64,000 bases of DNA from positions 62,001 to 126,000 of the forward strand of contig JBAZWL010000008.1 in assembly GCA_041660405.1 (NCBI GenBank), read 5' to 3'. The position numbers were made by a program, and so were the translations under genes. The notes under the pieces were generated by a model that saw only the letters and a list, made by a program, of their open reading frames with translations, did no database searches and was not told where the DNA came from. Source of the stretch: Taibaiella sp041660405. Its GTDB lineage: Bacteria > Bacteroidota > Bacteroidia > Chitinophagales > Chitinophagaceae. Within the stretch, counting starts at the first letter, position 1, and each line of letters starts with the position of its first letter. Shown in pieces: positions 24,889-31,814 of this stretch.

Positions 24889-25344
24889 ATGACCGACGAA
24901 CACTATATGAAAATGGCCCTTCAGGAAGCACGCAAAGCTTACGATATGGGCGAAGTGCCCGTTGGTGCCGTTGTGGTTTGGGGTGAAAAAATAATAGCCC
25001 GCGGCCATAACCAGGTTGAGTTACTGAACGATTGTACAGCACATGCTGAAATGATAGCACTAACATCGGCTTTCAGTGAGTTGGGAAGTAAATATTTGCC
25101 GGAAGGTACTTTATATGTCACCGTAGAGCCCTGTCTGATGTGCTGTGGAGCATTACATTGGAGCAAAATAGGCCGCATCGTATACGGTGCACGCGATGAA
25201 AAAAATGGTTATCGGAAATACGTAAAGGAAAATGAAGATCACCAGCCACAACATGTATTTCACCCCAAAACACAATTGACCTTTGGTGTGCTGGCAGATG
25301 ATTGTGCTCAATTGATGAAGGATTTTTTTAAGGAAAGAAGGTAA
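24889..25344 (+). CDS. tadA: tRNA-specific adenosine deaminase TadA
   Basis: 151 residues from ATG 24889 (MTDEHYMKMALQEARKAY); a longer frame upstream crosses the hairpin after yidC and does not fit the family. Zinc and catalytic residues are H52 and E54 in TAHAE, and C82 and C85 in PCLMCC. VGAVVV and RGHN are also conserved. TadA converts A34 to inosine in tRNA-Arg(ACG). The family also includes guanine deaminases, but the HAEM and PCLMCCGAL pattern favours TadA. Confidence 0.85.
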   Translation: MTDEHYMKMALQEARKAYDMGEVPVGAVVVWGEKIIARGHNQVELLNDCTAHAEMIALTSAFSELGSKYLPEGTLYVTVEPCLMCCGALHWSKIGRIVYGARDEKNGYRKYVKENEDHQPQHVFHPKTQLTFGVLADDCAQLMKDFFKERR

Positions 25345-25405
25345 CGACCAGCTTTTCACTATACCACCAAAAGTTAATGTTATACTTCTACTTAAAAAGG
25401 TGCTT

Positions 25406-25413
25406 TATCTTTG
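25406..25413 (+). promoter_or_regulatory. -7 promoter box abutting a small secreted-protein gene
   Basis: TATCTTTG ends 4 nt before the ATG at 25418, predicting a nearly leaderless mRNA. Confidence 0.4.
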
Positions 25414-25417
25414 AAAG

Positions 25418-25735
25418 ATGAAAAGCTGGGTTTCGAATATTATACTATTGACTTCTCTGGCGCTATCGCCGGGATTGATACATGCCCAACAAGTGTCTAA
25501 GCCAGTGCCGCAGTTTCTTATAAAAGCCGATACCGTAAAACAAAACACAACACTTAAGCAGGGAAATGCAAAGCCGATTTTAGGCAAATATGATTATTAC
25601 AATAGCCTGGGAGTGGCTTGCAAAGCGGAGTTGAAGCTAGAGAAAGCTACTAAAATACCTTTTCGGTTTCGCCTGGGATCTTTACAGCAAACAGATTATA
25701 TGGAGCGCAAACCCAATGCGCAAAAACCACAATAA
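25418..25735 (+). CDS. Small secreted protein, unknown
   Basis: 105 residues with a clear signal peptide (MKSWVSNIILLTSLALSPGLIHAQ) and a basic 80-residue mature part containing LGKYDYYNSLGVACKAELKLE and PFRFRLGSLQQTDYMERKP. I do not recognise a family. It has a promoter-like box directly upstream and a strong hairpin directly downstream, which supports a real single-gene transcript. Confidence 0.65.
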   Translation: MKSWVSNIILLTSLALSPGLIHAQQVSKPVPQFLIKADTVKQNTTLKQGNAKPILGKYDYYNSLGVACKAELKLEKATKIPFRFRLGSLQQTDYMERKPNAQKPQ

Positions 25736-25739
25736 AACG

Positions 25740-25768
25740 AATAAAGCGACCGGATAGGTCGCTTTATT
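25740..25768. terminator. Hairpin between convergent genes
   Basis: 12-bp perfect stem AATAAAGCGACC with a 5-nt loop, suited to terminate transcripts from both sides. Confidence 0.75.
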
Positions 25769-25817
25769 ATGCTTAAAATTTCTTAATACCCAATACTGAA
25801 ATCTCAATTTCAAGTTT

Positions 25818-26843
25818 CTATTTATTACTCCAGGTAAATAACCCTTGCTCCACAAAACGGTAAGGATGGAAAACGCCACCAAATTTTTCAAGCGCTTCAA
25901 TCACAGCATAACGTTTTGTACCCGGACAGTAAAAAGTCATGAACCCGCCACCACCGGCACCACTTATTTTGCCTCCTGTAGCCCCGGCTTTTAATGCCGT
26001 TTCATATATGTCATCAATAAGAGGATTGGTGATACCGCTGGCCATTTGTTTCTTGTGTTGAAATCCAAAGTCCAGTATTTTTCCTATTTCATCAATATTT
26101 CCACGAAGCAGGGCCTCTTTCATCATTTGTGCCTGCTCTTTCAGGTTGTGCATGGCATCAATGGAGTTGGCTTTTTTGTCCTGCACATTTTTACTTTGTG
26201 CTTCAATAATAGTAGCTGAATTGCGGCTGGTAGAAGTGTAAAAAAGGAGCAGGTTATTTTCCAGTTCATATAAATACTCTTGCTTTATACGCAAAGGATT
26301 TACAATTACTTTATCGTCCGCATAAAACTCCATAAAATTTACACCACCAAAGGCTGCAGCATATTGATCCTGTTTGCCACCGGCCATTTTCAGGTCCTCA
26401 CGCTCTATCTGGTAGGAAAGATGTGCAGCATCGTATTCTCCAAGCGGTATCCTCATCCATTCAGAAAAAGCACCCAATATAGCCACTACCAACGTGGACG
26501 ATGTACCAAGGCCCGATCCAGCAGGTGCATCCACCTGTGTAGTAAGTTTAAAACCGCAAGGAACTTTCCCGTATGAGGCCACTACACGGTTGTAAATGCC
26601 TTTGGCAAGATCCAGGTATCCATCAATAGGGAGTTGTTCTGTTAATTCAAATTCAACCCTTTCTTTACGGTCTACAGCCTCAATAATGATCTTATTATCA
26701 TGCAAAGGTTCGATACTGGCATGAGCGTAAAGGGAAATAGTAGCATTAAGAATGGCACCGCCGTACAAGTCACTATAAGGACTTACATCGGTGCCGCCAC
26801 CGGCAAGGCCTATGCGTAAAGGTGCTTTGCTTCGAATGATCAT
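25818..26843 (-). CDS. GHMP-family sugar kinase, D-glycero-D-manno-heptose 7-phosphate kinase-like
   Basis: 341 residues. Motif 1 is KAPLRIGLAGGGTDVSPYS, the ATP-binding motif is DAPAGSGLGTSSTLVVA, and the C-terminal GHMP motif is GGKISGAGGGGFMTFYC. The N-terminal GGGTDVSPYSD form is shared by HddA and related heptose/fucose kinases, and the length fits HddA. It would make heptose 1,7-bisphosphate for GDP-heptose and surface glycans. No other heptose genes are adjacent, so the sugar specificity is inferred. Confidence 0.75.
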   Translation of the reverse strand: MIIRSKAPLRIGLAGGGTDVSPYSDLYGGAILNATISLYAHASIEPLHDNKIIIEAVDRKERVEFELTEQLPIDGYLDLAKGIYNRVVASYGKVPCGFKLTTQVDAPAGSGLGTSSTLVVAILGAFSEWMRIPLGEYDAAHLSYQIEREDLKMAGGKQDQYAAAFGGVNFMEFYADDKVIVNPLRIKQEYLYELENNLLLFYTSTSRNSATIIEAQSKNVQDKKANSIDAMHNLKEQAQMMKEALLRGNIDEIGKILDFGFQHKKQMASGITNPLIDDIYETALKAGATGGKISGAGGGGFMTFYCPGTKRYAVIEALEKFGGVFHPYRFVEQGLFTWSNK

Positions 26844-26924
26844 GATAACGGATATCCGGTTTTTATTTTGGCAAAGAAAGCGGAAAAAGGACAGGAGGCA
26901 AAATTTTTCCCATTACCGGAAAGA

Positions 26925-27827
26925 TTATGCTTTTAAAATGATTCTCTTCGATCTGTATTTTTTATAAATCACAAGACCAGCAATGCCCAATAAAATAAGT
27001 AGCCATAACCTTGTGAAAAAGACAAAAATATCCTCAACAAAATGCCAGCCTGTTTTAATGGATTCCCATAGTCTAAGGCCAAGGCCTGGTCTGTATTTAT
27101 CTGAATTATCGTTAGCAATTACCCACTGCCTGGTTTCCGTACGTTGATATAAAGAAAGACTAACGGTACTGTAATTGACCTGATCCTGTAAGGAAAGATT
27201 TGATATTTCCGCATCATCAGCCTCCCTTTGGCGGTTGCTTGCCAGCAATTCTGCATCTGTGGTCTCGTTCAGTTTCTTACCACGGTTGTCGATTGCGGTG
27301 CGTACTCTTTGCCCATTATCCAAAGCCCTTACCTGTGCTTTTTGATTAGCTTTTATTTGCAAGGCTACGTCATCGGCCTTTATTGTTCTGTATTCAAGAT
27401 AGTCTACCAGCGAAGCAATGGCTTTGAGCGTACTGTCCAATTTTATGTTTGGGACTCTGATTGTCATATTATTTACTACACTGTAATGAATTGTTTCCAG
27501 TGAGGAGTCCTGGCTCATTTGTGTCACTTTTTTATCTTCTGTATTACTTTCTAAGTGGGTGTAGGTAACAAAGCCATTGAAACTCCGGGTAATGTCCTCA
27601 ATCTGGTAAGTAGCTTTGGCCACATCCTTCACCCTGAATTTCATATCAGAAGTGCGAATAAATTTCCTGGAAGAATCTTTAAGCGGTTCTACAGCAGCAG
27701 AGGATGAGATAACTGTGGAGGAAGCATCCATATCGGCGGCTTGTTCCCCATGCTGAGAATTGCCGTTACATCCGGCCATAAGAATTAGGATGGCTCTAGC
27801 AGCCATGACAACGGTTAACGCTTTCAT
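26925..27827 (-). CDS. DUF4349 lipoprotein with C-terminal membrane helix
   Basis: 300 residues. A lipobox-like LMAGC near residue 20 follows a hydrophobic stretch. The DUF4349 domain contains RKFIRTSDMKFRVKDVAKAT, NGFVTYTHLES, MTIRVPNIKLDSTL and a coiled-coil segment. NYSTVSLSLYQ closes the domain, and one membrane helix (LWLLILLGIAGLVIY) plus a basic tail ends the protein. Function unknown; the family occurs widely as envelope proteins. Confidence 0.75.
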   Translation of the reverse strand: MKALTVVMAARAILILMAGCNGNSQHGEQAADMDASSTVISSSAAVEPLKDSSRKFIRTSDMKFRVKDVAKATYQIEDITRSFNGFVTYTHLESNTEDKKVTQMSQDSSLETIHYSVVNNMTIRVPNIKLDSTLKAIASLVDYLEYRTIKADDVALQIKANQKAQVRALDNGQRVRTAIDNRGKKLNETTDAELLASNRQREADDAEISNLSLQDQVNYSTVSLSLYQRTETRQWVIANDNSDKYRPGLGLRLWESIKTGWHFVEDIFVFFTRLWLLILLGIAGLVIYKKYRSKRIILKA

Positions 27828-27964
27828 ATTAAATAAATTTAAATGTTTTTTAACAAATGAATGAAAAGCTTATTGTGGTAAAAGAAAAACTCGTTGTACG
27901 AAGGGGAAAATGAAATAAATTTCCGAAAGGGGACGAAGGAAATTATAAAAGAAGGGGGAAATAT

Positions 27965-27990
27965 ATAAGCCGTTCATATGAACGGCTTAT
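27965..27990. terminator. Palindromic hairpin after the small lipoprotein gene
   Basis: 26-bp perfect palindrome with half-site ATAAGCCGTTCAT, 29 nt after the stop of the minus-strand gene at 28020. Confidence 0.65.
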
Positions 27991-28019
27991 AGTAAAATTA
28001 AAACAATTGGCCGTTTTAA

Positions 28020-28235
28020 TTATTTTGCTTTAGCAGCAGTATCAGCAGCTGGAGCAGCAGCAGCAGTATCAACTGGAGCTGGAGTAGCTTCTGGAGCTGG
28101 AGCAACTTCTGGTTGAGCTTCTGGAGCTACAGCAGCAGTATCAGTTGGAGTTTCAGTAGATTCAGTGTTACCACCGCAAGATGCTGCGAAGAAACCAAGA
28201 GCGATAGCGAAAGCTGCTAATTTTAAAGTTTTCAT
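28020..28235 (-). CDS. Small Ala/Pro-rich lipoprotein
   Basis: 71 residues. The signal MKTLKLAAFAIALGFFAAS is followed by the lipid-accepting Cys20 (FFAASC) and a low-complexity tail made almost only of Ala, Pro, Thr, Glu and Asp with repeats such as APAPEATPAP. Similar unstructured lipoproteins are common in Chitinophagaceae. They may space or decorate the envelope, but no function is established. It is followed by a palindromic hairpin. Confidence 0.7.
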   Translation of the reverse strand: MKTLKLAAFAIALGFFAASCGGNTESTETPTDTAAVAPEAQPEVAPAPEATPAPVDTAAAAPAADTAAKAK

Positions 28236-28317
28236 TTGTTGAATTTTAATTGTTTTTGAATGTTATTTGGGGATTAATACCAAAAGTTGAAAAAGGTAAC
28301 CCGATTTTTTAAAAAAA

Positions 28318-28325
28318 TATTTTTG
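28318..28325 (+). promoter_or_regulatory. -7 promoter box of the ECF sigma gene
   Basis: TATTTTTG, 42 nt upstream of the GTG start. Confidence 0.35.
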
Positions 28326-28367
28326 TCGCAACTTTGGGTTACTTTTCCATTATAATCGCATTAATAC

Positions 28368-28949
28368 GTGACGAAGGTTTTTTATACAGATACGGAATTA
28401 TTAGAAGGGCTGGCAGCGGGTAACCGGGAGGCGGTAGCGGCGATATATAAGCTATACCATAATGTTTTAACTAAGTGGATATTAAGCCGGGGTGGATTGG
28501 AGGCGGATGCGGAAGATGTATTTCAGGAAGCATTGGTGGTACTTTACGAAAAAGCCAAATCACCTGAATTTTGCCTTACCTGTAAATTGAGCACTTATTT
28601 ATTTGCAATAAGCAAAAGATTATGGTTCAAAAAAGCAGAAAGGGCTGCAAATTATTACTCGTTTAATGCAGATGGCGACGAAGAAAAAGATTTTGGGACA
28701 TATGATGATGATTTGCAGCAGCACAATGAAAAAGAGCAGCAATACGAGCAATTGAGTAAAGCATTGACGCAATTGGGCGAACCTTGCAGTTCTTTATTAA
28801 AAGCATTTTACGAAGAGAAAAAGAACATGCAGGAAATAGCGGAAACCTTTCGCTATACCAATGCCGAAAATGCTAAAACACAAAAATATAAATGCCTTAC
28901 CCGCCTGAAAAAAATATTCTTTGCTTCAGGTATACAAGTGAAAAGTTAA
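28368..28949 (+). CDS. ECF-type RNA polymerase sigma factor
   Basis: 193 residues from GTG 28368. Region 2 contains LAAGNREAVAAIYKLYHNVL and DAEDVFQEALVVLYEKAK (the -10-melting helix), with LSTYLFAISKRLWFKK. Region 4 contains LGEPCSSLLKAFYEEKKNMQEIAETFRYTNAENAKTQKYKCLTRLKK, a helix-turn-helix, noted here in parts: MQEIAETFRYTN and KYKCLTRLKK. The YTNAENAKTQKYKC form is typical of Bacteroidota sigma-70 family proteins. It is followed 50 nt downstream by a membrane-anchored protease gene, probably in one operon. Confidence 0.85.
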   Translation: MTKVFYTDTELLEGLAAGNREAVAAIYKLYHNVLTKWILSRGGLEADAEDVFQEALVVLYEKAKSPEFCLTCKLSTYLFAISKRLWFKKAERAANYYSFNADGDEEKDFGTYDDDLQQHNEKEQQYEQLSKALTQLGEPCSSLLKAFYEEKKNMQEIAETFRYTNAENAKTQKYKCLTRLKKIFFASGIQVKS

Positions 28950-28981
28950 ATTAATGAGGAGGTTATTTTAATAACATTCCA

Positions 28982-28989
28982 AAAGGAGG
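28982..28989 (+). promoter_or_regulatory. Strong Shine-Dalgarno before the protease gene
   Basis: AAAGGAGG (28982-28989), 10 nt before ATG 29000. Such a strong site is unusual in Bacteroidota and fixes this start. Confidence 0.7.
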
Positions 28990-28999
28990 AAACAAGACC

Positions 29000-30100
29000 A
29001 TGATCAGTGAACATAATATAAATGAATGGGCCGAGCGATACCTCAACAAAACGTTGAGCGAAGCAGAGCTGGTGCAGATGAATCGAGCATTGGATGCCGA
29101 TCCGGAATTATACCGTGCCTGGAAGCAAACCTTAGATATTTTAAGGACTTTTGAATCCGGAGCAGAACGTAAAGAAATCCGCAATCTGATACAATCAGTA
29201 GCAAACGCTGAATCAGAGTGGAATGCAAATGAGGATGTCTCCGAAACGGCTAAAGAAACAGTAATCCCTTTCCGTAAATATATTCGTACTACTGCGGCAG
29301 CGGCGGGTCTTATTTTGTTTTCTTCTCTTACTACCATGTTCTTTATGAACAAAAAAGATAGTAAAGTAGATCAGAAGACTTTTACAGAATTGAAAAGGGA
29401 AATTAATAACATCAAGAACTCACAGTCGAAGATTATTGATAGCCTGAATAAAAATAAAGGTGGTGAGCCTATAAGTGTTGACGAAGAAGAAATTGCCATT
29501 TATGGCGGTACTGGTTTTGCTTTAACTAATGATGGCTACATAGCAACCAATTATCACGTGGTTAAAGATGCACATTCGATATATGTGCAAACACGCAAAG
29601 GCGATATGAAGGCATACATTGTGGCTCGTGATCCTAATGCTGATATTGCCATTCTTAAACTGGAAGATAAAAGTTACCGCTTTAGTAAATCACCATTGCC
29701 TTATAATATTTCTAAACCGGTATCCGGACTTGGACAGCGTGTATTTTCTATAGGCTATCCTAAAGATGAAGTGGTTTATAACGAAGGTTATATCTCCTGC
29801 GAGAATGGCTATGAAGGTGATAAACATTCTTACCAGCTGGAAATGACTGCAAATCCCGGACAGAGCGGATCTCCTGTATTGGATAAATATGGTTCTGTGA
29901 TCGGAGTAGTTACCGGTAAGCAAAGCAATACTACAGGAACTACATTTGCTGTACATTCAGACGCCTTAATAGATTTGGTACAGTCTCTTCCTAAATCAGC
30001 AGGAATACGCCTTCCGGAAAATAATAGGTTGAATAAAATGGATCGTACCGAGCAAGTAAAGAAAATGAGAGATTATGTATTCTCTGTAAAAGTAAATTAA
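29000..30100 (+). CDS. Membrane-anchored trypsin-like serine protease with anti-sigma-like N-terminus
   Basis: 366 residues. The N-terminal ~90 residues are cytoplasmic and helical (INEWAERYLNKTLSEAELVQ, DADPELYRAWKQTLDIL), resembling the sigma-binding part of Bacteroidota anti-sigma proteins. One membrane helix follows (about 96-117), then a coiled coil (about 120-152). The periplasmic protease domain has the catalytic triad H186 (TNYHVV), D215 (DPNADIAIL) and S289 (NPGQSGSPV), as in HtrA/trypsin-2 proteases. No PDZ domain follows. The position directly behind an ECF sigma gene suggests it holds or releases that sigma factor in response to envelope signals. This is inference from layout and weak N-terminal similarity. 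Confidence 0.75.
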   Translation: MISEHNINEWAERYLNKTLSEAELVQMNRALDADPELYRAWKQTLDILRTFESGAERKEIRNLIQSVANAESEWNANEDVSETAKETVIPFRKYIRTTAAAAGLILFSSLTTMFFMNKKDSKVDQKTFTELKREINNIKNSQSKIIDSLNKNKGGEPISVDEEEIAIYGGTGFALTNDGYIATNYHVVKDAHSIYVQTRKGDMKAYIVARDPNADIAILKLEDKSYRFSKSPLPYNISKPVSGLGQRVFSIGYPKDEVVYNEGYISCENGYEGDKHSYQLEMTANPGQSGSPVLDKYGSVIGVVTGKQSNTTGTTFAVHSDALIDLVQSLPKSAGIRLPENNRLNKMDRTEQVKKMRDYVFSVKVN

Positions 30101-30120
30101 GCGAAATTATTTTTATACCC

Positions 30121-30161
30121 AATAACAAAGCGGCCAGATATTATCTGGCCGCTTTGTTATT
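30121..30161. terminator. Bidirectional terminator between convergent genes
   Basis: 20-bp perfect stem (30121-30140 with 30142-30161) with AT-rich ends, between the protease gene and the convergent TPR gene. Confidence 0.8.
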
Positions 30162-30170
30162 CCAATAGAT

Positions 30171-31592
30171 TTATTTTTTTCGTTTGCTCCTTGCAACCAG
30201 GTCGGCCACTGCTTTACGCTGTAATATTTCGGGATTGATTTCTGTAATAAGCTTCAGCTTTGATGGAGCTTCTTCCAGTGCATTTTCCAGGTAGAGCAAC
30301 GCTTCTTTTGATTTACCTAAAGCAAATAGTATAGCCGCATGGTAATAGTCGAAGTCCGGCTTGTCACCCAACGTTTCTTTAGCAAGAAGAATCTGTGTAA
30401 GTGCCTCATCGTAATCTCCGCTTTTATAAAGGCCTTTTGCCAGTGCTACCCAGGTAGATTTATTACCAGGTTTAAGCCTTACCGCATTAATAAAACAAAC
30501 GAGTGCTTCATTATAAGCTTCAAGCTCCATAAGGCAATTGCCGATAGCCAGGCAATAAGAGGCGTTTTCTTTATTAAGATTCAATGCTACAGAATAAGCT
30601 TTCATGGCCTTCTCCCATTGCTTTTCGCGGGTATAGGTTTCGCCTATTCTATAAAATATGCCATCATCAGCAGGGTTGAGCTGAACCGCCTGACGATAGT
30701 AGAACCGCGCACGGTCAAAATTTTTCTGCTTTTCAAAACAGTGTCCCATTGCTTCAAAGATCACATCTTCAGGCTTGCCGAGCTCGAGGTTTTTCTCCAG
30801 CGATTCTATAGCCTTATCATACCAATGAAGGCGCATATAGGCATCTGCCATGTTGCGATACGCGAATTCAAATTTCTCATCTATCGCTACACAATATTCA
30901 TAAGCATCAATGGCCAGTTCATGTTTCTTCTGTCCTTGTAAGGCCGCGCCAAGGTTAAACCAGGCTAACGCGTTATAAGGATCTTCATCAATTATTTTGG
31001 AATGCAGTTCCACACTCTGTTGCTGCATGTCTGCAAAGTCGGCCCAGAAGCTGATCTTATGCAAAGCCTCTTCGTTTTGATAATCCATCTCCAATATCTT
31101 TTTCAAAATATTGAACACGGCTTCAAAATCTTCGCATTCATCATACACATCAGAGAGTTCGAGCATGATCTCGATCTTTTCTTTCCCTTCAAAGCTTTCC
31201 ATTTTCTCTTCAAGCAGCTTGGCAGCCAACTCAAATTTATATTGAGCAAGATAAATATCGGAACGCAGCAATACAGCTTCCACATTTTCCTGATCAAGGC
31301 TATCGAGCAGGTCAAGTGCCTGTATGGCCTGACCATATTTCTGAGCCTGGAAAAGGATCTCGGCTTTAGACAATAAAACGGATGTGGAATAAGGATAGTA
31401 AGACTGGGCTATTTCGCAAGCGAGAATGGCCTCTGCTTCATTATTGTTTTGAAAGTAATACTCAATTATATACTCGTAATCTTCTTCATCAAGGAAACGG
31501 GTTTTGTTTCCATTTTTTATCGATTCATAATCACGCAGTAAATCTTCGATTGAACCGCTTTCTTCGTCGTCCCAGGAATCGTCGTTAAACAT
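30171..31592 (-). CDS. Tetratricopeptide-repeat protein
   Basis: 473 residues. An acidic N-terminus (FNDDSWDDEESGSIEDLLRDY) is followed by about ten TPR units, e.g. AWFNLGAALQGQKKHELAIDAYEYCVAID and IFYRIGETYTREKQWEKAMKAYSVALNL (core parts LGAALQGQKKHELAIDAY, IGETYTREKQWEKAMKAY). No signal peptide, so it should be a cytoplasmic scaffold. It has a promoter-like box at 31609-31616 and a terminator behind it. The partner is unknown. Confidence 0.8.
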   Translation of the reverse strand: MFNDDSWDDEESGSIEDLLRDYESIKNGNKTRFLDEEDYEYIIEYYFQNNNEAEAILACEIAQSYYPYSTSVLLSKAEILFQAQKYGQAIQALDLLDSLDQENVEAVLLRSDIYLAQYKFELAAKLLEEKMESFEGKEKIEIMLELSDVYDECEDFEAVFNILKKILEMDYQNEEALHKISFWADFADMQQQSVELHSKIIDEDPYNALAWFNLGAALQGQKKHELAIDAYEYCVAIDEKFEFAYRNMADAYMRLHWYDKAIESLEKNLELGKPEDVIFEAMGHCFEKQKNFDRARFYYRQAVQLNPADDGIFYRIGETYTREKQWEKAMKAYSVALNLNKENASYCLAIGNCLMELEAYNEALVCFINAVRLKPGNKSTWVALAKGLYKSGDYDEALTQILLAKETLGDKPDFDYYHAAILFALGKSKEALLYLENALEEAPSKLKLITEINPEILQRKAVADLVARSKRKK

Positions 31593-31608
31593 AAGCGTAC
31601 CGTTTTTA

Positions 31609-31616
31609 CAAATATA
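31609..31616 (-). promoter_or_regulatory. -7 promoter box of the TPR gene
   Basis: TATATTTG on the minus strand, 16 nt before the start codon. The rest of the gap to 31814 holds a terminator only. Confidence 0.45.
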
Positions 31617-31770
31617 AGGGAATAAACCAATTCTACATCTTACGATTTACCAACATCTGTCTATACGTAATAAAGAAATAATGATCGGGTAAATAAATGG
31701 TTAAATCGAAATTCACCAGCTGCTGATTATACGTTAAATATAATTAAATTATTGTGTTGTGCCCACAAAA

Positions 31771-31798
31771 AAAGAGCGCAATAGGTGCGCTCTTTTAA
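31771..31798 (-). terminator. Terminator after the YfhO-like gene
   Basis: 10-bp stem AAAAGAGCGC/GCGCTCTTTT (31772-31781 with 31789-31798). On the minus strand it ends in TTTTTTTGT. Confidence 0.75.
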
Positions 31799-31814
31799 AA
31801 ATATTTCCTCTTAT

